Below are positions 29,685 to 40,381 of a stretch of 63,980 nucleotides of DNA, piece by piece. Numbering within the stretch: position 1 is the stretch's first letter; each line of letters starts with the position of its first letter. The stretch covers positions 1-63,980 of the forward strand of contig RSEH01000267.1 in assembly GCA_006503475.1 (NCBI GenBank), read 5' to 3'. The translations under genes and the position numbers were made by a program. The notes under the pieces are model-generated. The model saw nothing but the letters and a program-made list of their open reading frames with translations, ran no database searches and had not been told where the DNA came from. The DNA comes from Stentor roeselii (taxonomy: Eukaryota; Ciliophora; Heterotrichea; Heterotrichida; Stentoridae).

Positions 29685-31424
29685 TTAACTATTCACTCTC
29701 GGAGAACTCGCTTTTTCCCCACCTTGAACAGGCTGTAACATGGTAGTTAAAATTTCTTTAGTATACCTGAGCCTTTTCGTCATTTCCTTATTTCCACTTT
29801 CCATAGCACTAGCCAAAGGAAATACAGTGATAATTCCCTTCTTATCAATATAAACAACCTGCTTAGTCCCACTACAAAGCATCAATTCAGACTTATCCTG
29901 AAAATAAACCTGAACCACTTTATTACTCAATCTGAAAATAATCGCATGAGAGGTAGTCAACCACTTCTTTATATACGGCAAGGGATTAGAAGCTTCATCG
30001 ACAGGGTCGATGACTGCCAAATGTTTCCGAAAATGCTGTAAAAGAGTCACTTTTTTTTGAAATTCCGGAGGAAAGCCAACTAAAGGATGAGTAGTCATTT
30101 CTTCTTCTTGATTCGCTGAAGGTCTTGCCAGGTACTGAAAAGTGTTTCCTGCTTGATCTCCTACGATTTTAGTAGAATCATTGAAAAAGACCCCAGGGCA
30201 GCCGTTGGACAACATGTAGCCGAGGCCGTACTTTGAAGAGTAGTCCACCCATTTTTTTACCCAGATGGAAGGACCGTCTTTTGTCTGTGAATAAGCTGAA
30301 GTCACTGCCACTTTCTTCGTGTTCGAACCTGAACCTGATGAACCTGCCGAGTCTGACCTTTCTTTACTTCGTCGACTGTCTCGAGGAGTCAAACGACCTG
30401 CTTCTTTCTTCTCTTCTTCATTGTGCTGGTGAGAATTCGAACGAGTGCCGGTCTTTGAAAAGTCTTCTCGCCCTCGGGATATTGGACGAGCTTGAGTGTT
30501 CGATTTTTCGAATTGACGGAGATAGGAACTTGACGGAGGCACTGCTAAGGTACTTGTCGGAAGGAGTCTTGGAATCGGGTTTTTAGTGAAAAAAGAATGG
30601 TTTAACATGTCGTCTATTGTTGGACGTTCTTCTGGGTCAGTAACAAGTATCCTCGAAATGAGATCTTTAGCATCTTCACTAATAGCACAGTTATCAGGAA
30701 AAGAATACGAGTTCATCTTAATCCTCTTATAAGTAGCCTTAACATCATTAGTCTCAAAAGGAGGTTTCCCAACAATCATAGTATACATAAGCACTCCAAA
30801 ACTCCAGACATCAACTTCATAAGAATGCCCAGACCTTCCTTCCAATATCTCCGGAGCAATATAATTAGGAGTTCCACAAATAGTCCTCTTCCTCTCACCA
30901 TCAAACTCGAGTTTAGCAGCAAGTCCAAAGTCTCCCATCTTAATTTCCATCTTATCACTCAAAAAGATATTCCCAAGCTTAATATCCCTGTGAATGACGC
31001 GATGACTATGCATGTACTTCAAAGCAGACAAGACTTGCGACAAATAACATTGAACCTCCAACTCAATCAATCGTTTTCGGCGTCGAACCAAGTCATTTAA
31101 AGACTGGTTCGTGCAAAGCTCCAGCATAATGTACACAAAATTGTCGTCTTCGAAGAAGTTCTCGAATCTCACAATGTTCGTGTGATGAAGTGAACGGTGG
31201 ATTTTTATCTCGCTCATCAACTTTTGACGGGCGCGAGCCTTTGTCAGAGCTGTTTTGTCTAAAAGCTTCCCTGCCGTCACTTGTTTTGTTTCTAGACAGA
31301 CAAACTCGTAGACTTTAGCGAAACCACCTTTGCCTAGGAAACGACCTTTGGAATATCGTTTTATTGCCACGTCGCCGTTTACTTTTACGATCTTTTCCTC
31401 GACTATTTGACCATCTGAGGACAT
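29685..31424 (-). CDS. PLK: Polo-like kinase
   Basis: 579 residues. The kinase domain (about 24-280) has the Gly loop LGKGGFAKVY, Lys53 in TAGK, HRDIKLGN (Asp147), DFG (Asp165), activation-loop Thr181 in RKRTICGTP and APE. The C-terminal half holds two polo boxes: box 1 from about 384 (WVKKWVDYSSKYGLGYML) and box 2 from about 480 (LPYIKKWLTTSHAIIF). Polo kinases drive mitotic entry, spindle and basal-body functions. The box 2 residues aligned with the phosphate-gripping His538 and Lys540 of human PLK1 are Lys511 and Glu513 here, in the segment YFQDKSELML. The linker 300-380 is Ser/Arg-rich. Confidence 0.93.
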   Translation of the reverse strand: MSSDGQIVEEKIVKVNGDVAIKRYSKGRFLGKGGFAKVYEFVCLETKQVTAGKLLDKTALTKARARQKLMSEIKIHRSLHHTNIVRFENFFEDDNFVYIMLELCTNQSLNDLVRRRKRLIELEVQCYLSQVLSALKYMHSHRVIHRDIKLGNIFLSDKMEIKMGDFGLAAKLEFDGERKRTICGTPNYIAPEILEGRSGHSYEVDVWSFGVLMYTMIVGKPPFETNDVKATYKRIKMNSYSFPDNCAISEDAKDLISRILVTDPEERPTIDDMLNHSFFTKNPIPRLLPTSTLAVPPSSSYLRQFEKSNTQARPISRGREDFSKTGTRSNSHQHNEEEKKEAGRLTPRDSRRSKERSDSAGSSGSGSNTKKVAVTSAYSQTKDGPSIWVKKWVDYSSKYGLGYMLSNGCPGVFFNDSTKIVGDQAGNTFQYLARPSANQEEEMTTHPLVGFPPEFQKKVTLLQHFRKHLAVIDPVDEASNPLPYIKKWLTTSHAIIFRLSNKVVQVYFQDKSELMLCSGTKQVVYIDKKGIITVFPLASAMESGNKEMTKRLRYTKEILTTMLQPVQGGEKASSPRVNS

Positions 31425-33006
31425 TTTTTAAGGAGGAGATTGGGTGGATGATGATGTTGAGTTTAAATGGTTTCGGTTTTGCGATGATTGTTGGAAAGGC
31501 TTTTTTATTTGGGAAAATTTGGATCAGGATGTTTGGGGGTCGTGTGAAGGGTTTTTAGGGAATTTCAATTATGAGAGTTTTTGGAATGGTTTTTAGAATT
31601 TAAATTTTAGGGGGTTTTATGGATTGTGGATTGGAAGGGAGGTCTGATGGGTTAGTATTGGTTTGGGAGACTGTTGATTTTTAGGGTTTTTGTTTGGGGG
31701 TTTTAGGGAGTTTATGAAGGGTGGCTTTTGGATGTGGATAATGGAAGTGGAGTTGCTTTCTTGGAGATTTTGTTAGTAATGATTGAGAGTAACAGTTTGC
31801 AAGCATTATAGGATATAATAATTTTAAGTGAAATCATTATTATAGTTGAATTGTAATAAGCTTTTTTCAAGTAAAATCATTATAAGTTTATATCGGTTCA
31901 ATATTTTATGGTATTTTTAATTTAATATAGCCCGTTTGTGTATAGTGTATAGCTGATCTAATTTTTTAAGATTTTATGAATATCTCGCAATCTAAAACTA
32001 TATTATATCAGATTCATTCTCCAAATAATCGTTAGATTTTACATATGTATAAATTTAAATGGCAGTTTGGATATAGGCAGAAATATTCATTCTCAAAATT
32101 CGTATTTTATCAACTGGAACTCTATTGTATTGATTTAGCTAAAATTGAAGCCCTGCATAGAAAATTTATGAAATACTATTATCTAGAAAGTTGTTTTGGA
32201 TAAATATACTATCATGATCTTTGTATCATGAATATAAAGAGATCTTTGTGATCGACATGATAAAGCTTATTCTAATTACTTCTAAGGTTCAATTGTTGAA
32301 TAACATAGAGTAATTAAACTTAATTAACAAATGATAATTATAAGCAATATACATAGGGTAGCTTCTTTTGAATTAATTAAAGAATTTAAATAAGTATCAG
32401 CCTCAAACTATTTTGCAGTTTTTCCACTATTTACTGAAAATATTAGATAATATATCTCTAATACTTAAATGCGTATAAGATTTTCATCACTGTATGACAA
32501 GAAATTCATCCATCGAATGCTTTATTTTATATATTTATATCCATTTCAATCTTTAATTTTCTCTAGACTCTTCTGAAAGAAAACCACCTCAACATCCACC
32601 TATGAACTTAAATCCAATCAAAACAATCATCACCCCATATAAACCTATCTTATTCATCACAAATACAAACTATTTAACACTCAATCAAATTTTCCAAAAA
32701 CACACCAATCAAATTTTCACTCTACCGAACAAAACTTCCATTCATCCTTAAAAAAATCCAAAAACCCTCAAAATCTCCAAAACCCTTAAATTCCTCAAAC
32801 AATTTTCCCAATCTTCCAAATCCATTTTCCAAACCCTAACTCCAAATCACCCCATCACTTCAACCATTCAAAACCCCAAATTCCACCCAGGTCTAAAAAA
32901 AGCCCAAATTTTCCATCCAAATAAAACCCCCTTAAAAATCCCTTCCCCTTCTCCGATCTTCCAAGACTTAAAGGTCACCATGAAATGGCTGATAATATAA
33001 AGTCAA
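31425..33006. promoter_or_regulatory. Long divergent intergenic region between PLK and uS2
   Basis: 1.58 kb. The 330 bp nearest PLK (31430-31760) are markedly G/T-rich on the plus strand; the centre (31800-32570) is AT-rich; and 32580-32970 is markedly C/A-rich up to the uS2 start. No ORF or RNA gene is evident in the centre. Two ATGs upstream of the uS2 start (32980 and 32985) are out of frame with it. Confidence 0.5.
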
Positions 33007-33798
33007 ATGAGCCGGACAAAGAAGCAGCAAAGAGATGAGGACATCCAGCTGTTGCTGGCAGTGAAAGCTCATTTGGGTACTTCCAACACAACAGAAGAAA
33101 TGAAGCGATACATCTGGTCCAGGAAGTCAGACGGCTCCTTTTTGATTCATCTGGGGAAGACCTGGGAAAAGTTGCAGGTGGCAGCGCGAGCGATCGTGGC
33201 AGTCGAGAACCCGAAAGACGTGGTGGTGGTCTCTGCCCGGCCCTACGGCCAACGTGCAATCCTGAAGTTTTCCCAGTACACAGAGACGAACTACTTCGCC
33301 AACAGGTGGACTCCCGGAACACTCACCAACCAAAACACTCCAAAGTTCCAAGAGCCCAGACTCGTCATCGTCACTGACCCGAGAACTGACAGCCAGGCAC
33401 TTATTGAAGCTTCTTATATGAACATCCCAACTATTGCACTTTGTGACACTGACTCTCCTTTGAATTATGTTGATATTGCTATTCCTTGCAATAATAAAGG
33501 AAAGAATTCTATCGCTATGATCTTCTGGATGCTTGCCAGAGAAGTACTTTATTTAACTAGGAAAGTGGAAAGAGGACAAAAGTGGGATGTCATGGTTGAC
33601 TTGTTTATTTGGAGGGATATTGAAGCGGAGGAAAGGGAGGGAAAGGAAGGAAAGGAAGTCAAGAGAGTTCCGAGAGGGAAGAAACAGGATGTTGAGGAAC
33701 AGAACTGGGATAATCAACCTGATGAACCACAGGGAACTGCTGAGGTTAAAGCTCCTGAAGGAGATGATACCTGGGCTAAGAATGACGATTGGGAATAA
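33007..33798 (+). CDS. RPSA: 40S ribosomal protein uS2 (SA)
   Basis: 263 residues. uS2 is a core small-subunit protein. Conserved uS2 blocks are clear: [34 protein letters not shown]-equivalent [37 protein letters not shown]-type segment, [20 protein letters not shown] and MLAREVL. The C-terminal extension is acidic and Trp-containing, ending TWAKNDDWE, as in eukaryotic SA. Start choice is uncertain: the ATG at 33007 gives [14 protein letters not shown]. An ATG at 32985 in another frame reads a plausible [17 protein letters not shown] before TGA at 33036, so a 1-nt discrepancy may hide the true N-terminus. Confidence 0.93.
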   Translation: MSRTKKQQRDEDIQLLLAVKAHLGTSNTTEEMKRYIWSRKSDGSFLIHLGKTWEKLQVAARAIVAVENPKDVVVVSARPYGQRAILKFSQYTETNYFANRWTPGTLTNQNTPKFQEPRLVIVTDPRTDSQALIEASYMNIPTIALCDTDSPLNYVDIAIPCNNKGKNSIAMIFWMLAREVLYLTRKVERGQKWDVMVDLFIWRDIEAEEREGKEGKEVKRVPRGKKQDVEEQNWDNQPDEPQGTAEVKAPEGDDTWAKNDDWE

Positions 33799-36749
33799 CT
33801 AGATAAGGTTAGAATCGATAGGTAGGATTTTTTGGAAGAGATTGAAATGAATTGAAGTTTAAGTATTTAAGGATTTATTGATTAATTTTAGAATTGGGAA
33901 TTTTTTAGTGATTTTCAGGGTTTGATTTGGGTGTATTAGAGAAAATGGAATAATTTGATTGAGAAAGATTTTTGAATTGCTTTAGTTACTTTGGAAAAAT
34001 GTATTTGTTTCATGTTGGAAAATAGAATAAATGTTTTTTAGATATTTTCTTGGGAATATCTTGGAATGTTATTTTTCAAATTTGTGGTATTAGGTTTGAA
34101 GGGATAATAGAGTTTATCTTGTGATTGAATGATTAAGGTTGTTTTAATCACTTGGAATAGGGTTTGGAAAATTCTAGTGTTATGATAGTAAATCTAGACG
34201 AGTTATAACCACAAAGAAACAGCTTTTTAACAATGCAAAAGTTGATTGAAGGAATGATATCTTCACTGCTTTAAGTATTCGATGTGAATACAGTACTTTC
34301 TGTAGTTTTTCTAGAGTCTTTTAAAATGCACTCAGTTTTATATGGGCTCTGAGTTAGATAGAAAAATCAACTTTGCTTCACATGTAAATGATTTTGATAA
34401 AATAATCAATAAAATCATCTAATTCTCAAGATAAAAAAGTTTATTTTATTAAGCTATATGAAAATCCTGAGATTCCTTGACGAAATTAAAAAAATGCAAA
34501 ATTTTAGATTTTTAGTATTTTTTTAGGTTTTTACTGTAATATATTAATTCAATCTAAGTGACTGTGGATTATACCTTTTTGCGTTAAGTACTTAGATAAA
34601 ATAAGAACAAGCAAAGAACTCATCAAGGAAATCACGATATTCCCATGCAACTGAAAAGCGAATCGAAAAATTATAATTGTTCATAATGATATAAGGGTTT
34701 GTAGTTGATTCAGGATTTACTAGATCACTAATAATTCCATAATTTGAATATTAATAATCTTCGATACGATTCTGATGAAATTAGTTAAGAATTTTTTAAA
34801 GTACTATATATTTTGGAAAAGCATTTAATCCTACTGAAGAACTTTATTTGAAACTTAATTAATTCTCAATTACACTATCAACAAACCACTTAAATAGATG
34901 ATATATTTAAAAGCAGGGCCAGTGTTTTTTAGATTATTTTCGTTTATTTTTGAAAATTTTGATTTTCGATCAGGTCAACTATTGAATAATGGCTTTGTAG
35001 TAAGTCCCATATCAACTAATACTTTAATATATACAGTATAATATCTGAATTTATTGTATATTATTATATTGAACTAACAAACAATGAAATTTTTGAAGTT
35101 TTATTTAGTATATCCAGTTTCCTCTATTAATCATTTAATATATTCTGGGGATATAATATTAATGTTGAAATCTTGAATTCATTTTATGAGCTTGAGTATA
35201 TTAAAAATTTTATTTGATCACGACCCTTCTTAAATATTTTCACAAGTTGAGTGCTGATAATTTTTGAAAAAACATCAATTTGGAGTGCATAACCTTATTT
35301 ATAGAGTACATTTTCTAGTATTAAATTAAATAAATACATAACTTATAGTTTCAACTTATTTAATACAATCTTTTCTTTAAAACCTGATTTTAGTCAAAAA
35401 TTTCAAAATATATTTTTAAAAAAAGTACTTAGCACTTCTATCTCTACTAAGGAAAGTATTTTCTTTCATTATCTGAAAGAGTTGGCTAGATTCTAAATTT
35501 TCATAACTATTTCTATCTTCATTGTTTTAAGATTATTTCACCAATCTAATTTCAAATGATTTACGATTGAAATATAGCTTAAAATGTCAAACTTTCTTCT
35601 AGTTATTTAATATTTTATTCTATAGTTCAAATAGACGAATAAATTCAACCCATATGTAAATTTATCAACTTGTATATTTAATCAATATTTCAAGAATTAT
35701 TCACGAATACTACCTTTTAAAGCATTTCAAAAATCCTTTAATTTTTTAATAAACAAAACTTATTCAACAACAATAATTTTAATTTCCTAAACAATTCAAT
35801 CAGCATCCTTAGCTTTTTTAAATCTAGATACCTGTGAATTTCTTGACCTTCCATATTTATAAAGTTTATAGTTAAGGTAAAGTATAAATGCAAATTCAAA
35901 CTAGAATCGCCTTACCTAATCAATTAATCAAAGCCGATACTATAAGATTTTCTTATTCCCCTGCACCTTCCTATATCTAATTAAAAAATTTAATACTTGA
36001 TAATCGACCCTGTGTTATTCATCATATTTCTGTAAATCGCTATTCATAGAGCGCATTAACTTTAACCTAACTACTCTTAAAAACAACCTTATCTCATCTT
36101 AACTAATACCTGCGAAACCTTCGCACATCTCTTTTCCTGTGAAAGTTTATCAAATTTTTGGTGAATTTCTGAATGTCACTGAGAAATATGAAGTCTTGTA
36201 ATATGCATGATAATTCTAGCCCTTCTCAAGGCAATTAAACCAGAGATGTAAGACTGGAGCTCTCTACATATATAGCAAATTGAAAAGAAAGCAAAAAAGA
36301 GCTGCAAGAGTTTTCATAATTCTTAAGAAAAAAGTTGCATTTACAAATTAAAGAAAAGCCCTATGAGGATGAAAATTGTTAAAATTAACTAAAAAAACCT
36401 AAAATTTCTTCTTATTTTCTGAGATGTGATTTGAATTTTCACTCTCTCTCTTACCATATTTCAATATATTCTAACTCGCACTAATAAAATAATCATCCAT
36501 ATTACTCTAAAATATTTCACAAAAATTCTCAAAAAATCCTCGAAATAAGAACTGCTGAGGTCTCCGAAAAATTCTTCTGACTTTCTAATTTCTCATCCAA
36601 AATACTTCAAATTTGTCGATTTTCTGGGCGAAAATGATCCCAGACCTTCCAATTTTTTTACTTTTTTCGAAATATTTCGCACTCGATTTGACTAGAAACT
36701 AGAAGAATCTAAAGGTTAAGATTAAATATGCAAAATTCGACATGGATTA
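33799..36749. other. Gene desert, 2.95 kb
   Basis: The longest gene-free stretch in the window, between the 3' ends of uS2 (plus) and the zinc-finger gene (minus). The first ~380 bp are T/G-rich; the rest is AT-rich with no ORF of interest. I looked for tRNA A/B boxes, recognisable decayed protein motifs and long repeats and found none. A small perfect hairpin (6-bp arms, 3-base loop) lies at 36111-36125. It could hold an unrecognised RNA gene. Confidence 0.5.
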
Positions 36750-37136
36750 TTAACTAGGATTAAAATTAGGAAGTCTTGAACCGATTTGAGAGTTGAGAAT
36801 CGGGTTTAAAGCACAGTCTTCAATGGTATAAGGCCCTGAGGGCACTTTTACCTTACTTTTGCATTCAGATCCAAGTGCTTTGATTACAAGTTCAATGAAA
36901 GTTCGAAAGTTGTCGAACTCAAAAACCACTTTAATAGTGGGCGGCTTGTGAATTGCTTTGTGATTGGATAATTGGCTTGCGTGCTTATAAGCCGCAGAGC
37001 ATCCAGAAAAATTACACTGAAAGGGTCGCTCTCCTGTGTGAATGTTCATGTGATGCTTCAAATTTTGCTTTGAAGATAACTCCTTCGAGCAGATATTGCA
37101 AGTTGAAGGTTGTTTTTTATTGCCTAGAGTATCCAT
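36750..37136 (-). CDS. Two-finger C2H2 zinc-finger protein
   Basis: 128 residues. Finger 1 has Cys13, Cys16, His29, His33; finger 2 has Cys41, Cys46, His59, His63. The inter-finger linker is the classical TGERPF. The C-terminal ~60 residues (IKVVFEFDNFRTFIELVIKA...) look like a small folded region of unknown type. Tandem C2H2 fingers with this linker normally bind DNA, so a transcription factor is likely, though two fingers alone give limited specificity. Confidence 0.85.
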   Translation of the reverse strand: MDTLGNKKQPSTCNICSKELSSKQNLKHHMNIHTGERPFQCNFSGCSAAYKHASQLSNHKAIHKPPTIKVVFEFDNFRTFIELVIKALGSECKSKVKVPSGPYTIEDCALNPILNSQIGSRLPNFNPS

Positions 37137-37606
37137 TTATATATTTGACTTAAATTTAGTTCGAACCATTTATTTAATATCAATTCAAATTTGATTTTTC
37201 TTTGACGTTTTCTTTAGAAAATTGAATAATTTTGATAAAAAAGTGGTTTTTTGTTGTTTTTATCGCCTTTTTTCAGGACTTCATGAATGATTTTTTCATT
37301 TTTATTAAGAGAATTATTGAGATAGGTTAAACCCAATTTCCAATTAAATAGAAACATTTTTGATAATTTGATTTAATATCTAGACCATTTCGCCATTTAA
37401 CTTTTATACATTTACTAAAAAATATTCTATTTTTTTACATTTTTCTTGATTTTAGTTCTCAACTTTATTTAGTTCTTAATTATTCCTTGAAAAATTTCCA
37501 GATGCTATATAAAGTCCTCTTCACCTCTAAAACTTCGAAATAATTAAAATATCAAATCCAAGTCTTCCAAACCTCCATTGACCCAGAAACCCTTGCACCT
37601 GTAATA
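37137..37606. promoter_or_regulatory. Divergent intergenic region
   Basis: 470 bp between the zinc-finger and TFIIIC-like start codons. AT-rich with T/G-rich plus strand near the minus gene (37190-37290) and C/A-rich sequence from 37510. The frame of the plus gene is open upstream of its ATG as far as TAA 37541-37543, but has no earlier ATG. No other feature seen. Confidence 0.5.
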
Positions 37607-39169
37607 ATGAAAAACAAGAAAAGCCGAGCAGACCCTGAAAGATTCTTCCCCAAAGGCGAGAGCAGCATCGAGGGTTGTTTAAAGAAAATGTCTTACCTCC
37701 GTTCAAACACAGAAATCCAAGTCTCAGTGCCTTTAAAGTCTCAAATATTTTCATTGATCGAGAGAAGTCCAGAAGGGCTGACAGTGCAAGAGATATCATC
37801 AAAACTCGCCTTAAACACGAAGACCTGCGCGAAAGTCCTCGACGAGATGATCTTCAAGCACAACGAGTTAAAAGCGACAGCTCACAGGTACGGTCGAGTC
37901 TTCGTTCACAAGTACCACGTGATTCAAAACAACCCAGTCACTGACCCAATCGCCCAGCCTGACCTTTTCGCTGATCTTCCTGAGCAGATCTTGCATGAAC
38001 TGCGAGAAGTCGAGTTAACTACTGGCGAGACTATAAAAAACGCGATTTCTCAGAGTTTAAAGGAAGAAAAAAAACACTCAAGGCAGAGGATCACTGATCA
38101 AAGCTACCTCAGGGCTTTGTTCGTTGTGGCCAGGGTGAGAAAGTTGAAGGTTGTTAGTGTTTATGATGTGAAGGAAATGATTAGAAATGAACTTGAACCT
38201 AATGCGAAATGGTGTCTTGATAAAAAAACAGTGCTTAGGATTATTTGGAAACTTAGGAATTGTGGACTTGTTAAAGAACTTTGCTTTCGAATTCGTTTAA
38301 GGAAAGATGATGACCATGAGGTTCAGTTTTTAGGAAGTCATTATGATTGTATTGTGGAAGATAAGAGGTTGAATAGGAGTAACACTGTTATCTATAAATT
38401 ACTTGCAGCTGTCACTGAACTCGCACATAATGACCCTTTAGTCTTGGAATGCCCAGCAATTAAAAACCCTACGAATAGAAAGCCTTTTCCTACATCTTCC
38501 TCTTTGACAAAACCAGTGATTAACATAAAAAGCAAACTAATTCGAGAAATCGCTTTAGTCCAAAACTCTGCTTATAAAAAAGCAAAAAGTCTTGGAAACG
38601 TCGAAGATGTTGTTGAAGGAATTTCTGTCATGCAGAACATTATTCAAGATATTAAAGTTGAATTAAAAGAAGAAGGATCTCCGAAGATCTTAGCTCGTTC
38701 TTATAGTCTTGCGATTTTTGTCAAGTCACTTTACAAGCTTCTGGAAATTCGAGTTTTTGACAGGTACAACTTTTTTTTCAGTACTTTCAGAATGCCACTT
38801 TGTTATACCGCCTTGAAAGAGTTCCTCAACCGCCCAGGGAAAATCATTGAAGAAAAGTACAAACTTGCTTATTCTTCTCTGACCCTCGAAAAAAAGCCAG
38901 TCGTTCAGCCTCCAAGAGAAACTTCTCTGAAGCCTTTTCCGAGTATAACCCTTCCTAAGAAGCGAAAGCACACATTAGAAGAAATGACAGTTCAAATCCA
39001 AAAGTTATTCCTGACACTTGAGAAAAAACCAGAAATCATTTCAGATGACTCACTTCGTAAAATTGGAAAAGGAGTCGATACTGACCCAGTGCATATGTTT
39101 GACTATCTTTCAGACCTGGGCTACGCGAATAAGCGAGGAAGTTATTGGGAAGTATCATTTTTAATATAA
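37607..39169 (+). CDS. Winged-helix protein, TFIIIC B-block subunit-like
   Basis: 520 residues. Residues ~45-110 form a winged-helix-like module (LKSQIFSLIERSPEGLTVQE, then a recognition-helix-like segment and HRYGRVFVHKYHV) resembling the B-block binding domain of the largest TFIIIC subunit. A second helical block around 165-230 (ARVRKLKVVSVYDVKEMIR... LDKKTVLRIIWKLRNCGLV) has the spacing of the extended winged helices in the same family. TFIIIC binds tRNA-gene B boxes for RNA polymerase III. The protein is far shorter than animal or yeast subunits (>1100 residues), so it may be one fragment-like subunit or another winged-helix protein. Confidence 0.5.
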   Translation: MKNKKSRADPERFFPKGESSIEGCLKKMSYLRSNTEIQVSVPLKSQIFSLIERSPEGLTVQEISSKLALNTKTCAKVLDEMIFKHNELKATAHRYGRVFVHKYHVIQNNPVTDPIAQPDLFADLPEQILHELREVELTTGETIKNAISQSLKEEKKHSRQRITDQSYLRALFVVARVRKLKVVSVYDVKEMIRNELEPNAKWCLDKKTVLRIIWKLRNCGLVKELCFRIRLRKDDDHEVQFLGSHYDCIVEDKRLNRSNTVIYKLLAAVTELAHNDPLVLECPAIKNPTNRKPFPTSSSLTKPVINIKSKLIREIALVQNSAYKKAKSLGNVEDVVEGISVMQNIIQDIKVELKEEGSPKILARSYSLAIFVKSLYKLLEIRVFDRYNFFFSTFRMPLCYTALKEFLNRPGKIIEEKYKLAYSSLTLEKKPVVQPPRETSLKPFPSITLPKKRKHTLEEMTVQIQKLFLTLEKKPEIISDDSLRKIGKGVDTDPVHMFDYLSDLGYANKRGSYWEVSFLI

Positions 39170-39185
39170 TAACTATGAAATAAAA

Positions 39186-40331
39186 ATGGGTTCTTGTTCG
39201 TTTTCTGTTCGAAAATCGCGACTTTTTATTAGTTTAACTGAATCCTCTGCTTTTTTTTTAAACTACAAAGAAAATTTGATATGCAGGTTCGCCGTTGACA
39301 GCATTTCAACAGTAATTCGATTAGGTCCTTCAGCGAAAATCCCGAAACACTGCGCTTATACCTTCCACTCTCCTTTTCTTTACATCCTAGGAGGCTGCGA
39401 CGATGAAAACATCCTTAAAAACGAAGTTTTTAAGGTAAACATCGAAGAATTCTCCCTTGAATACCTATCCACCCTGCCGATTAACAGTAAACATGGAGAC
39501 CTTTACATACAAAACGATTTTTTATATTTAATCGGCGCGGTGCATCTTCAGAACTACTCAGCAATGCCCACTCCTTTCATGCGACTTTCAACAGGTTCGA
39601 ACTGGGAAGTTCTTGGCGAAAACACGAAAACCAGCAGAAACTTCAGCGTTTCTAATCATTTGTTGAGACCTGGCTCCTGCCGTCATGGGTCGAGTCTTTA
39701 TCTCATCGGCGGCGAAATCATCAAAGGGAAGGCAGAGAAGGTGTTTAATACAAATGTTTATTGTTTAGATCTCAATACTCTTGTCATCAATCTTCTTGAC
39801 TTTGAAGGTCCAAGTCTCTGTTCTCCGAAATGTATTTATTTAACTTCTGGACTTCTTGTGTTTGGAGGTTTTGGTGAAAATGGGTTTAATAGAGAAATGT
39901 TCATTCTTGGAAGTAAAAAGTTGAAAATTAATGAAAATAGTTTGAAAGTTTCTGGAAATAAAGCGATTCATAAGATTAATAACCATTTTTACCTGTTTGG
40001 AACGAAAAGATTGAAGAAATTGTCAGAAGAGAAATTGACTTGGAAGGTTGAAGAATTGGGATTTGAAGAGCATGTGATGAGACTTGATATTAAAACTTGT
40101 TTAAATCAGAAAAAACAACCTGAATCGACTAGAAGAGTCAGCATTTTCCCGATGTTCTCTGATGAGGATAAGTCAAACCTGGGAAGTCTTAGGCAAGACT
40201 CACGAAAACACAGCCCTAGCAACTTTTTTAATTCTCAAGCTGATTTTGACTACAGCCAAACAATTCAAAAGTTATCATTGAAAGAGCTTTCAGACATCAA
40301 CTCGATAATGGAGATGTCTGAGTTTAAATAA
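39186..40331 (+). CDS. Kelch-repeat protein with N-terminal lipid anchor
   Basis: 381 residues. The start MGSCSFSV suggests N-myristoylation at Gly2 and palmitoylation at Cys4. Residues ~60-290 contain about five kelch-type units (YILGGCDDEN, YLIGG with following strands, LLVFGGFGENGF, YLFGT), forming most of a beta-propeller. The tail is Ser-rich and probably disordered. A protein-interaction role is likely; partner unknown. It starts only 16 bp after the stop of the previous gene on the same strand, leaving almost no room for a separate promoter. Confidence 0.72.
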   Translation: MGSCSFSVRKSRLFISLTESSAFFLNYKENLICRFAVDSISTVIRLGPSAKIPKHCAYTFHSPFLYILGGCDDENILKNEVFKVNIEEFSLEYLSTLPINSKHGDLYIQNDFLYLIGAVHLQNYSAMPTPFMRLSTGSNWEVLGENTKTSRNFSVSNHLLRPGSCRHGSSLYLIGGEIIKGKAEKVFNTNVYCLDLNTLVINLLDFEGPSLCSPKCIYLTSGLLVFGGFGENGFNREMFILGSKKLKINENSLKVSGNKAIHKINNHFYLFGTKRLKKLSEEKLTWKVEELGFEEHVMRLDIKTCLNQKKQPESTRRVSIFPMFSDEDKSNLGSLRQDSRKHSPSNFFNSQADFDYSQTIQKLSLKELSDINSIMEMSEFK

Positions 40332-40381
40332 TGTATTAATCAGTATTCACAGGATAATGAAGATATCTAAATTAAAAGATA

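Noticed and set aside
36111-36125. Perfect hairpin TGCGAA-ACC-TTCGCA
   Set aside because: Short and isolated; palindromes of this size are expected by chance in a window this long.
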